From Kutzneria buriramensis (lineage in GTDB: Bacteria > Actinomycetota > Actinomycetes > Mycobacteriales > Pseudonocardiaceae): a stretch of DNA of 64,000 nucleotides. The notes under the pieces are model-generated. The model ran no database searches and had not been told where the DNA came from. It saw only the letters and a list, made by a program, of their open reading frames with translations. Below, piece by piece: positions 1-8,475 of this stretch. The stretch is taken from positions 124,001 to 188,000 of the forward strand of contig NZ_QUNO01000022.1 of NCBI RefSeq assembly GCF_003387475.1, in the 5' to 3' direction. Position 1 is the stretch's first letter; each line of letters begins with the position of its first letter. The position numbers and the translations under genes were made by a program.

Positions 1-5
1 CCCTC

Positions 6-1367
6 GTGCTGCAGCCGCAGCGATCCGTGCACTCCCTGCTCACAGAGCTGGCCGCCACGTCCAGCCACGCCCCTCAAGGACCCCACGTGCCCGCTTTGGA
101 CTTGGCCTACAACGCGCTCGACCGCACCCTGCAGCTGCTGTACCGGCTGCTGGGACACTGGCCGGGCGCCACTGTGGACGTCGGCGTCGTGTCCGCGGCC
201 CTGGTCTGTTCGAACGCGACCGCGGAACAACACCTTCATGCCCTGACCCAGGCGGAGCTGTTCGAGCCGGCCGGGCCTGGCCGATGGCGGCGACAAGCCA
301 CGGTGCTGGAACACGAACGGACCGTGGCCTGGCAGGTTCCGACCGAACAGGTGCACGACCTGCTGCACCGAATCGGCGACTACTACCTGGCCAGGACCAG
401 CGCCGTCGACCAACTCGCCACGCCGCACCGGACCCGCCCGAGCACCTACGTCCCCGACTACCAGCTCGACTCCGTACCCGAGCTCGACCGCGACGCGGCC
501 ATGGACTGGTTGAGCGACGAACTCGCCAACGTGCTCGCCGCCGCCCAAGCCGTCTACGACATCGGCCTGCACCTGCTGTGCTGGACGTTGTTGGACGCGA
601 CCTGGCCGGTGCTGCTCGAACGCAAGCACTACGAGCTACGGGAGCCCATCGACTGGCTGTTCCTGTCCGCGGCCCGTGCCCTGGGAGAGCCGTGGAAGGT
701 GGCCGAGGCGGCCAAACGGCGGGGCATGTTCCAGCACAGCGCCCGCCGCAACGCGCTGGCGAAGGCTGACCTCTCGATGGCCCGCACGATCTGGACCGGC
801 CTGGGTGCCTGGGCCGAAGCCGCGGGCGCCACCGAACAACTCGCCCTGGTCGAACGGTCCGACGGCGACCCGCATCACGCGATCAAGCTGCTGCGCGATT
901 GCCTGCATGTCCACCGCGAACTCGGATCCTCTGACCGCACGATCGCGCTGACCATGAACAACCTCGCGGCCACCTACCTGGCCGTCGGCGAAGCCGGCGA
1001 GGCACTGCCGTTGGCTTCCCGCGCCGAGCAGCTGCTTGCGAGCCCGCAGATGCAACCACCCGACCCGTACAACCTGGCCCGAGTCCGGATCACGCGTGGC
1101 CGGATCCACACGGCACTCGGGCAGTACGACCGCGCCGGCTCAACGTTGGCCACTGCGGTCACTGAGCTGCAGCGACTCGGCGCGCCGAAAGAAGAAGCTG
1201 AAGCACGCATGGCGCGGGCGGAGCTCGCCCGTCGTGTCGGCGACACCGACGTGGCCCGCGAACACCTCATGGCGGCCGAGGCCCTGTTCGAGGCGGTAGC
1301 CAGCCCCCGCGCTGCCGAGGCGCGGATCCTGCTCGCCGCCTGCCCTGACCCCGAATCGACCTCGTGA
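6..1367 (+). CDS. Winged-helix/TPR regulator, probably 5'-truncated by the window edge
   Basis: The frame is open to the left edge of the window, so the GTG at 6 may be internal to a longer gene. Residues about 30-100 (starting ALDLAYNALD) resemble the winged-helix segment that follows the NB-ARC ATPase in AfsR/SARP-type STAND regulators. Residues about 250-440 form helical TPR-like repeats, for example NNLAATYLAVGEAGEAL. No P-loop is visible in the part present; in this family it would lie upstream. The stop overlaps a GTG of the next gene (GTGA at 1364-1367), whose product has the same architecture, so the two are probably co-translated paralogues. A cytoplasmic regulatory or scaffold role is inference. 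Confidence 0.75.
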   Translation: MLQPQRSVHSLLTELAATSSHAPQGPHVPALDLAYNALDRTLQLLYRLLGHWPGATVDVGVVSAALVCSNATAEQHLHALTQAELFEPAGPGRWRRQATVLEHERTVAWQVPTEQVHDLLHRIGDYYLARTSAVDQLATPHRTRPSTYVPDYQLDSVPELDRDAAMDWLSDELANVLAAAQAVYDIGLHLLCWTLLDATWPVLLERKHYELREPIDWLFLSAARALGEPWKVAEAAKRRGMFQHSARRNALAKADLSMARTIWTGLGAWAEAAGATEQLALVERSDGDPHHAIKLLRDCLHVHRELGSSDRTIALTMNNLAATYLAVGEAGEALPLASRAEQLLASPQMQPPDPYNLARVRITRGRIHTALGQYDRAGSTLATAVTELQRLGAPKEEAEARMARAELARRVGDTDVAREHLMAAEALFEAVASPRAAEARILLAACPDPESTS

Positions 1368-2704
1368 CCGCCCCGAGCCGATGCGGTCGCGAACAGCGAC
1401 GCACGACGCACGGCCGGCCATCGCAACCCGACCTCGGAGTGAACGTGATTGCGGACAGGGCCTCGGAGATGTCCCAGCCCAGCCTGCGGCCCGCCACCGC
1501 CCGGCTATACCGCCTCCTAGCCGCCGCGCACCGTGGCCCGCACGCGACCGTCTCGATCGCCGCGGCGGTCGTCGACGTCGACGACGGCACCGCCGGCGAG
1601 TACCTGGACGAACTCGTCGCCGCTGACCTGCTCGAGCGCGAGCAGGACCGCTACACCTATCCCGAACCGGCGCGCGCCAGCGCCCGCCGCCACAGCGCCG
1701 AGCTAGACACCGACCAGGACCGCCGCAACGCCCAGATCGCCATCGCTACCGCCCTGCTGAAGGAGGCGGCGCCGCGGGAGTACAGCATCCTGCCGGCCCG
1801 GCCGCGTCCGGGCCTCGACTACGCCGCCCACAAGCCCGGGACGCGGACCCCGTTCACCAGTGACCAGGCCCTTGCCTGGTTCGACTGGCACCGCCCGAAC
1901 GTGATCGCCGCGCAGGCGGCGATGAAAAACCTCGGCCGGCACGACCTCGCGTGGCGGCTGGCTGTCGCCTTGTGGGGACATGGCCTCTACCGGCACGGCG
2001 ACCTCGACAGTTGGATCCGGGTCAACCAGATCGGTGTGGACGCCGCCCACCTGTGCGGCGATCTTCTGGCGGAGGGCCGGCTGCGCTGCATGCTCGTGCA
2101 CGCGATGCTCGCCGACCGGCGCGCGTCCGCCGCGCACCCGCACGCCCAGCGGGCGTTGACGATCGCCGACGAGCTGGACGACCCGGCGCTACGCGCCAGC
2201 GCCTACTCTGCCCTCAGCAAGATCGCCCTGGCCAGCGGGTTGCCGCACCGAGCCGAGCAGATGATCAAGGCGGCGATCTCCAACGACGTGCTCGCCACCG
2301 ACGCCGCCGTGCACACACGCCGGCTCGGCGACGTCCTGGTCGAGCTGGAGCGGCTCGACCAGGCAATCGTGCTCTACCGCGCCGCGGCCGCCCAACTGCT
2401 CGCCCTCGGCCACGGCGTCGAGGCGGGCCGCTGCAACACCTATTTGGGACGCGCGCTGGTCCTAAATGGACAGTGTGGTCGGGCGAAAGACGTTCTGCTA
2501 CAGGCGCTGTCCGCAGCGGAGAACAGCGGATCGCCTCGCTATGTCGCAGATGCCGCACTGGCGCTGGGGGAGTTGCATCTGCGCAACGGAGACCGCCGGA
2601 CAGCAGCGCAGCTTTTCCAGCAAGCGCAACAGGACTACACCGTCGCCGGCGACCGGCGGGGCGTGGCTCAGGCGCACGAACTGCTCACGCAAGTCCCGTG
2701 CTGA
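1364..2704 (+). CDS. Winged-helix/TPR regulator without an NB-ARC domain
   Basis: A 446-residue protein with the same layout as its upstream neighbour: a winged-helix-like segment (about residues 40-110, with YLDELVAADLLERE typical of the second helix) followed by TPR-like helices to the C-terminus. There is no Walker A motif, so it is not a complete STAND ATPase. The annotated GTG overlaps the previous stop. A GTG at 1445 with GGAG six bases upstream is an equally good start and would remove 27 low-complexity residues. The two proteins look like the sensor half of NB-ARC/TPR regulators and may act as partners of an ATPase encoded upstream; that is inference. Confidence 0.75.
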   Translation: MTAPSRCGREQRRTTHGRPSQPDLGVNVIADRASEMSQPSLRPATARLYRLLAAAHRGPHATVSIAAAVVDVDDGTAGEYLDELVAADLLEREQDRYTYPEPARASARRHSAELDTDQDRRNAQIAIATALLKEAAPREYSILPARPRPGLDYAAHKPGTRTPFTSDQALAWFDWHRPNVIAAQAAMKNLGRHDLAWRLAVALWGHGLYRHGDLDSWIRVNQIGVDAAHLCGDLLAEGRLRCMLVHAMLADRRASAAHPHAQRALTIADELDDPALRASAYSALSKIALASGLPHRAEQMIKAAISNDVLATDAAVHTRRLGDVLVELERLDQAIVLYRAAAAQLLALGHGVEAGRCNTYLGRALVLNGQCGRAKDVLLQALSAAENSGSPRYVADAALALGELHLRNGDRRTAAQLFQQAQQDYTVAGDRRGVAQAHELLTQVPC

Positions 2705-2787
2705 GCCAGCCGCCGACGCGGCCGCGGGCACCGCCACGCGGGCGCAGTCGATTCGAGCCTCGTTCCCAACACCGGAAGGACCCACCC

Positions 2788-3441
2788 GTGCTCACCGACA
2801 CCGTCGACCTGTTCGCCGGCACACCGGCCTACACCCATCGGCTGATCGCGGCCGAACACAAGGCCCGGACCGTGCGGCGGTACCACTCGATGCGCCTGCC
2901 CGGCGCGCTGCACTGTCCCGCGTTGGCCGGGGCCCAGCACGCCAAGGCGACGAAGAAGAAGCCGCTGCCCTTCGGCGCCGACGTCGCGCTGGCCCAACGC
3001 GACTACCGGCGCAGGGCGCTGCGGTCATCCGCCCTGCATAGCAACCAGATCCTCATCTACGAAGAGGCCCTGCACCGTATCCGGCGCGCCTACGGCATCG
3101 ACTTGATGTGGCGACAACTCGACTTCCTGACCGACGCGATCGAAGGCCACATGCAGTGGTGCGACGAGACGACCGAAATCCGGCTCGTGCCGCGTGAGGC
3201 CAGCGCCGACTCGATGCCCAGCGAGCTCACCATCCTGACGTTCGACGACACCGCCGGCGAACAGGACTTCGTCTACTTCGAGCTCGATTTCGGACCCCAC
3301 GGCGTGCACCACGCGCTGTACCTGACCAGCCAGGACGCGCTCGACGAAGCCGGCGCGAACCTCGACGAACTGGCCGCCCACGCTCTCGACTACGACGGCA
3401 CCCTGGCTCTGGTCGAGACGATCCGCGACTCCCTGCGCTAA
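2788..3441 (+). CDS. Solo DUF5753 (Scr1-type) protein lacking an HTH
   Basis: A 217-residue protein starting at GTG 2788 behind GGAAGGA (2774-2780). The sequence tracks the DUF5753 domain of Streptomyces Scr1-type regulators: AAEHKARTVRRYHSMRLPGA corresponds to the usual acidic/Arg segment plus PGLLQT, and YEEALHRI...MWRQLDFL to the conserved EEAALRR...QLEHL region, with RLVPRE and a final YFELDFG strand. In the family this domain normally sits behind an XRE helix-turn-helix; here nothing precedes it. It is followed by a second DUF5753-like gene and a DUF6879-type gene, the usual genetic partner of Scr1-type regulators. It may sense or bind a partner protein without binding DNA itself. Confidence 0.75.
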   Translation: MLTDTVDLFAGTPAYTHRLIAAEHKARTVRRYHSMRLPGALHCPALAGAQHAKATKKKPLPFGADVALAQRDYRRRALRSSALHSNQILIYEEALHRIRRAYGIDLMWRQLDFLTDAIEGHMQWCDETTEIRLVPREASADSMPSELTILTFDDTAGEQDFVYFELDFGPHGVHHALYLTSQDALDEAGANLDELAAHALDYDGTLALVETIRDSLR

Positions 3442-3479
3442 GCCCCGCCGATACCCACGACGTCAAGGACACGAACTCG

Positions 3480-4148
3480 ATGACCAGCACCACCGCGCCG
3501 ATCGCCCCTGCGGCCACCGCGCAGTTCCGTCACGTCCCCAAGTACGCCCGCGGTTTCATCCGCGACGAGTTGAACCACGCCGTGTCCGGCCAGCACTTCC
3601 ACCTGATCAGCTTTCCCGGCGGGTGGCAGGACGAGCTGTTCGTCGGCTTCCAGAAGGAACACGCGGGGCGGCCCAGCAGCGGACTGGACAGGAACACGGC
3701 GATCGCGCTGCGCACGCGCCGGCGCGATGCGTTCACCCGACCGGCCATGCGCAACCTCGACTACGTCCTGGGCGAACACGCCCTGGTGCAGCTGTTCTCC
3801 GCCTTCGACCGGCGCGTCGCCGAGGCGCAGCTCGACTGGATGCTGACGGTCGCCCGGCACGAGGACGGCGTGAGCGATGACCGCCTCACGCTGAGGCTGC
3901 TGCCGCGGGACAACAAGCTGGTCTACATCCCGAGCGACTTCTGCCAGGTGCAGTTCGACAGCTGGTGGCGGCGGGACTACGTCTACGTCGAGGACGCCAC
4001 CGGCGGCCGACGTGTCCGAGGCCGCCGCGGGCGGCAGCGGGCGCAGGACCACTGGACCGCCGTGCGGGATGCGTCGCTGGACCCGAAGCAGACGATCGAC
4101 CGGCTCCTGCAGTGGCGAAACAACCCCGACCTGCTGCTCAACGGGTGA
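3480..4148 (+). CDS. Second solo DUF5753-like protein
   Basis: A 222-residue protein beginning at ATG 3480, 38 bases after the previous stop, with AAGGA about 12 bases upstream. It resembles the preceding protein in length and order of motifs but is more divergent: a central LGEHALVQLFSAFD segment and AEAQLDWMLTVA resemble the LDEAALRR and QLEHL elements of DUF5753, followed by LTLRLLPRDN. There is no helix-turn-helix. Adjacent tandem HTH-less DUF5753 proteins suggest a heterodimer or duplicated antitoxin-like unit with the downstream DUF6879-type gene. The family call is by pattern and weaker than for its neighbour. Confidence 0.65.
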   Translation: MTSTTAPIAPAATAQFRHVPKYARGFIRDELNHAVSGQHFHLISFPGGWQDELFVGFQKEHAGRPSSGLDRNTAIALRTRRRDAFTRPAMRNLDYVLGEHALVQLFSAFDRRVAEAQLDWMLTVARHEDGVSDDRLTLRLLPRDNKLVYIPSDFCQVQFDSWWRRDYVYVEDATGGRRVRGRRGRQRAQDHWTAVRDASLDPKQTIDRLLQWRNNPDLLLNG

Positions 4149-4206
4149 CCGCGGGCACCAGCGCCCGTGGGCCGGGCTGACAGGCACGCCAGCCCTCATG
4201 GAGATG

Positions 4207-4238
4207 CGGGTGGCTGCGCTGGCGGCCGCAGCCACCCG
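4207..4238. terminator. 12-bp perfect hairpin between two genes
   Basis: CGGGTGGCTGCG (4207-4218) and its exact reverse complement (4227-4238) flank an 8-base loop in the 240-base gap after the gene ending at 4148. There is no U-tract. It could act as a rho-independent-like terminator or as a processing or attenuation hairpin upstream of the next gene at 4392. Confidence 0.5.
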
Positions 4239-4391
4239 GGCAGGCCCACTCCGCGCCGCCAGCGGGACGGCTTCTCGACCAGATGCAGACGCCGCCGGAG
4301 CTCCTGAGCGCACAACCACACCCACGCGCGGCCGGACTCGCGCACCCAAACCCGCAGCGACACCACCACCGCCTGCTGAGAACGGACTCCC

Positions 4392-4997
4392 ATGACGATC
4401 AACGTGTTCCCCGACGGCCTTGGCGAGACAATGAACCTCGCCGACTACCACGCCGCCTTCGACAAGGACTTCTTCCGCAGCGGGCCGGCAGGGTTCTGGA
4501 AGCTCGAAGCACGCCAGACCTTCTTGGAGCCGCGCAGCGCGAGCTGGCGGACGTTCAACGCGGGCGGACTGGGCGAAGCGATACGAATGCACGAGGATCG
4601 CCGCGCGGGACTGCAGCGCCGGCACGCACGGATGCTCCAACAGGGCTCGACGAACCAGCGGGTACGGCTGGTCGTCACCCCGCTGGCGCGGTACCTGCTG
4701 TGGGAGCTGCCGCTGCTGCGGATGCGAGACGACATCGGCATGCGCACCCACGTCATCAACCTCGTCGACCGACCCGATCTCGGAGGCCCCGCGGACTGGC
4801 CCGAGGTCGTGGTGTGCGGCGAGGTCGCCGTCTACGAGGTCCTCTACGACGCCAGCGGACTCCACATCGGCGGAACCCGGTACACCGACCGTGACGTGAT
4901 CGCGCACTGGCGCGACCGCATCGCCGATTTGATCCAGCTTGGCGAGCCGATCCACGGCTTCTACGAACGCGAAGTCGCCCCGCTGCTGCCCGCCTGA
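4392..4997 (+). CDS. DUF6879-type protein
   Basis: A 201-residue soluble protein. FDKDFFRSGPAGFWKLEARQ at residues 24-43 resembles the opening of DUF6879 proteins (F...F..S.FRLETR), and the middle (RVRLVVTPLARYLLWELPLL) resembles their RVRVVSEPLTDYLRFEL segment. It also has the tyrosine-rich strand AVYEVLYDASG near the end. DUF6879 genes commonly lie beside DUF5753 regulators in actinomycetes, where the pair has been described as toxin-antitoxin-like; the two genes upstream fit that context. No catalytic residues are known, so molecular function is not assigned. Only a weak Shine-Dalgarno (CGGAC) precedes the ATG. Confidence 0.7.
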   Translation: MTINVFPDGLGETMNLADYHAAFDKDFFRSGPAGFWKLEARQTFLEPRSASWRTFNAGGLGEAIRMHEDRRAGLQRRHARMLQQGSTNQRVRLVVTPLARYLLWELPLLRMRDDIGMRTHVINLVDRPDLGGPADWPEVVVCGEVAVYEVLYDASGLHIGGTRYTDRDVIAHWRDRIADLIQLGEPIHGFYEREVAPLLPA

Positions 4998-5124
4998 CCC
5001 GGCGCTGGTCCGCCAACGCTTGATCGACCTCGACCGGCGGCGGATCACGCCGAACAGCCGATGGACAACACCCGGCTTCACAACCCCACGACCCCGTCCC
5101 TGCGCACCCGAGCACGGAGGATGC

Positions 5125-5502
5125 GTGCACGTCCCGACAGCGCCGCCCGACCACGCCAGGTCCGTTCCGGACGTGGCCTTCCCCCCACCCGAGCAGCAGC
5201 CCGACCGACACCGTTTGGTGCGCTCGCAGCACGCGCTGCCCGACCAAGCCCCGGTCAGGGGCGTGGGCATCGCCCTGCTCGCCGTGGTCGTGACGATGAT
5301 CGTGGTGACCGGTCTGGCCCACGTGTTCGGCCTTGACCACCCCGAACCGCGACCCAGGCCGGCGCCGCCGGTCGCCACCTGGACCGGGGCCCCGCGGCAA
5401 GACGTTCAAGCCCGCGACCCCAGCACGGCTGAGAACGCCACCGGCCGAGCGTCGACGAGCCAGCCCAACTCCGAAGGAAGCACGCCGTGGGTACACCCCT
5501 GA
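5125..5502 (+). CDS. Small single-pass membrane protein
   Basis: Start GTG 5125 follows CGGAGG (5115-5120). The 125-residue product has a proline-rich N-terminus, one hydrophobic segment (about residues 49-71, GIALLAVVVTMIVVTGLAHV) and a Pro/Thr/Ser-rich tail. It overlaps the next small membrane ORF, which itself overlaps a LysR gene, so the three are probably translated together. No family was recognised. The overlap chain and ribosome site are the main evidence that it is a real gene. Confidence 0.5.
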   Translation: MHVPTAPPDHARSVPDVAFPPPEQQPDRHRLVRSQHALPDQAPVRGVGIALLAVVVTMIVVTGLAHVFGLDHPEPRPRPAPPVATWTGAPRQDVQARDPSTAENATGRASTSQPNSEGSTPWVHP

Positions 5503-5738
5503 CCGTAACGACATCGATCGCAGCGACGGTGCTGGCCGCGCTGCTGATCGCGCACCTCTGTTCGGCAACCGAACAGCGTGCCGCCGGCATCGCCGTGCTG
5601 CTCGCCGCGGTCACCCCGACGTTGACCATCACCTCGGCTGACCTATACCTGACGCCGTTTCCGCCGTCACCGTCCGCCGGCGTGCAGCGCCCTGCCGAGC
5701 CGGCCTGCACCAGACCAACGTCGGCGCCCCGATGCTGA
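5487..5738 (+). CDS. Small membrane protein coupled to a LysR gene
   Basis: An 83-residue ORF starting with GTG at 5487, inside the end of the preceding gene, with GAAGGAAG about 7 bases upstream. Two short hydrophobic stretches lie within the first 50 residues (TTSIAATVLAALLIAHLC and GIAVLLAAVTPTLTI). Its stop (5736-5738) overlaps the ATG of the LysR gene at 5732. The role is unknown; the layout resembles small conserved membrane peptides in actinomycete accessory operons. Confidence 0.5.
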   Translation: MGTPLTVTTSIAATVLAALLIAHLCSATEQRAAGIAVLLAAVTPTLTITSADLYLTPFPPSPSAGVQRPAEPACTRPTSAPRC

Positions 5739-6700
5739 ACCCCATCCACCTTCGCACCTTGACCGAGGCAGTCCGGGCCCGTTCGTTTGCCGAGACCGCA
5801 CGTCTGCTCGGCTACACCACTTCAGCGGTGTCGCAACAGATCGCCATGCTGGAACGAGCGGTGGGTGCCCAACTGTTCGAGCGCTCGGCCCGCAGCGTGC
5901 GGCCGACCGCCGTCGCTGAGCGGATGGCCCTGCTCAGTCGGGACGCACTCGCAGGCCTCTCCGAACTGGAGCGCGAGGTGCAGGCCCTGACCCGAGGCGA
6001 CACCGGCACCCTGCGGCTAGCCAGCTTCGCCACCGCGAACGCCCGGATCATGGCATCCGCCTTGACCGCGGTCGTCGAGCAGCGGCCTGGCGTGGATGTG
6101 CTGTTAGACGAAGGCGACCCGGACGAGGTGGTCGCCGGCGTGCTCGACGGCGGCCGCGACGCCGGCGTTGTGTTCGCCTACGACCTCGATCCCCGTGCCT
6201 GGCCCGAGGAACTCGTCGCGACGCCGTTGCTGGACGAACCGCTCGTGCTGGTCACCTCACCCGCACACCGGCTGGCTGCCCGCGGGGAGGTATCCCTTGT
6301 GGAGCTCGCCGACGAACGCTGGATCTGCACCCGCGGCGACACCGCCGGCTCCACGGCCATGGAACGCCTCTGCGTCACCGCGGGGTTCACCCCCCGAATC
6401 ACCATGCGCAGCAACGACTACGGCGTCGTCTGCTCGCTCGTGCATCGAGGGCTCGGCATCGCGCTGGCACCGCGGCTGGCCGTGGGCAGCGGCGCCGGAC
6501 TCGGTGTGCTGAACCTCATCGATGGCGACGTCTTCCGCCGCATCGTGGCCGTACACCGGCCCAGCAACCTCAACCCGTTGCTGCCGATCGTGCTAGACGC
6601 GCTGCAAGCCCGGTGCGCTGCGATCGCCCAACGCTGGAACGAAAACACCCTCGACGACCACCTTCTCGCGTCGTCTGCAGCCGTCACGGCCTCAAGCTGA
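5732..6700 (+). CDS. LysR-family transcriptional regulator
   Basis: A 322-residue protein with the classical LysR layout. Residues 1-60 form the winged helix-turn-helix (FAETARLLGYTTSAVSQQIA, then LERAVGAQLFERS), and residues about 90-300 form the periplasmic-binding-like effector domain (DTGTLRLASFATANARI at its start, GLGIALAPRLAV near the end). The ATG lies within the end of the upstream small ORF, so it is probably co-translated. LysR proteins bind DNA as tetramers and respond to small molecules; the ligand is unknown. The neighbouring Nudix, ROK and isonitrile-synthase-like genes are plausible targets, by inference from position only. Confidence 0.93.
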   Translation: MLNPIHLRTLTEAVRARSFAETARLLGYTTSAVSQQIAMLERAVGAQLFERSARSVRPTAVAERMALLSRDALAGLSELEREVQALTRGDTGTLRLASFATANARIMASALTAVVEQRPGVDVLLDEGDPDEVVAGVLDGGRDAGVVFAYDLDPRAWPEELVATPLLDEPLVLVTSPAHRLAARGEVSLVELADERWICTRGDTAGSTAMERLCVTAGFTPRITMRSNDYGVVCSLVHRGLGIALAPRLAVGSGAGLGVLNLIDGDVFRRIVAVHRPSNLNPLLPIVLDALQARCAAIAQRWNENTLDDHLLASSAAVTASS

Positions 6701-6758
6701 ACCGACGTCGCTACCACTACCCCGAGTTGTCAATTCCCTTATCCGACAAGGAGTTCGC

Positions 6759-7442
6759 GTGAGCCTACAGCAGGCGCCCGTTGTCGAGTCCTCCTCCAGT
6801 GCCCTGATGCGGGTCTCGGTCGCGGCGTTGCTGCGGGCACGCGTCGACAACGACCTCGTGCTGCTCGACACCGGCGACGGCGCGGTGATCGGGCCGCCCG
6901 GCGGCGCGCTGACCTACCACTGCGCCGCGACTGCGACGCTGGCCGGGATCGGTTGGTGCCCCGAGCGGGACACGATCGGCCCGGAGGTGGACCTGCGTGG
7001 CACCCTGCCGGTGCGGAGGTTCCCCGAGTTCGTCAGGTGGTTCGAGGCCGGCACCGACCGGGAAACCAGCCAGGACGGCCTGCTGCGGGAGATCCGCGAG
7101 GAACTCGGCGAGGTCGGCATGCCCGGCCTGGTCGACCTCGTCGACGCCGCCCGCCTGGAACACGTCCGCACGGTCGTCGAGGGGCCCGCGCCCACGCTGG
7201 TCGGGACCATGCTCCAGACCCGCCGGCTGGCGGTATACGACCTGCTGCCGGGCGCGCTGGCCGAGACGCTGGCCGCGCTCGCGCTCGACCCGGCGGTACC
7301 GACCGTCCACGCGGTGTCGGAAGCCGCGATCGCGGAGGGTTGGCACGGCACCACGCGCATCGAGACCCAGGCGGCCTACCTGGCCACTGACTGGGTCGAT
7401 CGGCCCGGCGCCACCACCCTGGCCAGCGCGCACGGATGGTGA
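6759..7442 (+). CDS. Nudix-like hydrolase-fold protein
   Basis: A 227-residue protein from GTG 6759 with AAGGAG at about 6748. Residues 110-118 (REIREELGE) match the core REUxEExG of the Nudix box, with a Glu eight residues before the Arg. The first Gly of the full consensus (Gx5Ex7REUxEExGU) is not in place, so the box is divergent. GPPGG at 45-49 resembles the PGG that precedes a Nudix box, but it lies unusually far upstream. Family members hydrolyse nucleoside diphosphates linked to another group. The substrate is not predictable. The gene ends 16 bases before the 3' end of a convergent ROK gene. Confidence 0.65.
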   Translation: MSLQQAPVVESSSSALMRVSVAALLRARVDNDLVLLDTGDGAVIGPPGGALTYHCAATATLAGIGWCPERDTIGPEVDLRGTLPVRRFPEFVRWFEAGTDRETSQDGLLREIREELGEVGMPGLVDLVDAARLEHVRTVVEGPAPTLVGTMLQTRRLAVYDLLPGALAETLAALALDPAVPTVHAVSEAAIAEGWHGTTRIETQAAYLATDWVDRPGATTLASAHGW

Positions 7443-7458
7443 GGGCGCAGGTGGTCAC

Positions 7459-8379
7459 TCACCCGGCCAGCGCGTCGAGCGCGAGCAGCGCGGCACCGAG
7501 GCAGCCCGCCCGGTCACCCAGCGCCGCAGCGACCAGCGTGGGCGACCGCTGGAACGTCAGCAGCCCCGCCAGTTCCTTCTCCACCGGCTCCAGCAGCTTC
7601 GGACCGGCCAGCGACAGCCCACCGCCGATCACGACCGTGTCGACCGCGAGCAGGCTCACGCTCCACGCCAACGCGACGGCGATCCCGTGCACGGCGTCGG
7701 CCCACACCGCCGCCGCGTCCGGATCGGTCTCGAGCAGCGCGGCGACCTCGGCCGCGCCGTCGACGGGCCGCCCGGTGCGCGCGGTGTACCGGCGGGCGAT
7801 CGCGGCCGCCGAACTGACGGCCTCAAAACAGCCGGACATGTCGCAGCGGCACGGCTCGGGGACGCCGACGTCGACGTGCCCCAGCTCGCCCGCGAACCCG
7901 CCACCCTCGAACAACCGGCCGTCCAGCACCAAGGCGGCCGCCAGCCCGGTGCCCAAGGCCAGGAACATCGCACTGCGCGACCCGGCCGCCGCGCCCAGCC
8001 GGTACTCCGCGAGGCCGGCTGTCCGCACGTCATGCCCGAACGCAGTGGGCAGCCCGGTGCGCTCAGCGACCAGGTCCCGCAGCGGTTCCTCCCGCCAGCC
8101 CATCGAGCCCGAGCGCACCACCACGCCACGTTCGGCGTCGACGATGCCCGGCACCACCAGGCCCACCGCGTCCACCCTGCGGCCCGTGGCGTCGGCGAGT
8201 TCGGCAACCAGCCGCGCGGCCGCGTCCGCGACCTCACGGGCCCGGTCTGGGCCGGCCACAGGAGTCGAGCACCGACGCTCGGCGGTCACCGTCAGGTCCT
8301 CGTCGACCAGCGCCGCCTTGATCTGGGTTCCCCCGACATCCACCGCAGCGACGTTCGCGCCGCCTGACCGTTGCGTCAT
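7459..8379 (-). CDS. ROK-family sugar kinase (glucokinase-like)
   Basis: A 306-residue protein with ROK hallmarks: the ATP phosphate-binding motif DVGGT at 14-18, an ALGTG phosphate-2 motif at 141-145, GHDVRTAG containing the catalytic-base Asp117, and the ROK signature GELGHV (164-169). Zinc ligands His168, Cys177, Cys179 and Cys184 are present. There is no N-terminal helix-turn-helix, so it is a kinase, not a ROK repressor. The family phosphorylates glucose, N-acetylglucosamine or N-acetylmannosamine in the cytoplasm. A -10-like TACGCT lies six bases upstream of the ATG, suggesting a leaderless transcript. It is convergent to the Nudix-like gene. Confidence 0.9.
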   Translation of the reverse strand: MTQRSGGANVAAVDVGGTQIKAALVDEDLTVTAERRCSTPVAGPDRAREVADAAARLVAELADATGRRVDAVGLVVPGIVDAERGVVVRSGSMGWREEPLRDLVAERTGLPTAFGHDVRTAGLAEYRLGAAAGSRSAMFLALGTGLAAALVLDGRLFEGGGFAGELGHVDVGVPEPCRCDMSGCFEAVSSAAAIARRYTARTGRPVDGAAEVAALLETDPDAAAVWADAVHGIAVALAWSVSLLAVDTVVIGGGLSLAGPKLLEPVEKELAGLLTFQRSPTLVAAALGDRAGCLGAALLALDALAG

Positions 8380-8475
8380 CCGCGCAGCGTACCGACCCGG
8401 CGCGGCGCCGCCGCGCCGGTGCGATCAGCCAGCGAACCAGTGATCTTTCCCAGCCACAGCAAGGGGATCGACTCA

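Noticed and set aside
3438-5378. 646-codon open frame on the minus strand
   Set aside because: It lies antisense to three well-supported plus-strand genes, is Gly/Arg/Val-rich and has no motif; a GC-rich shadow.
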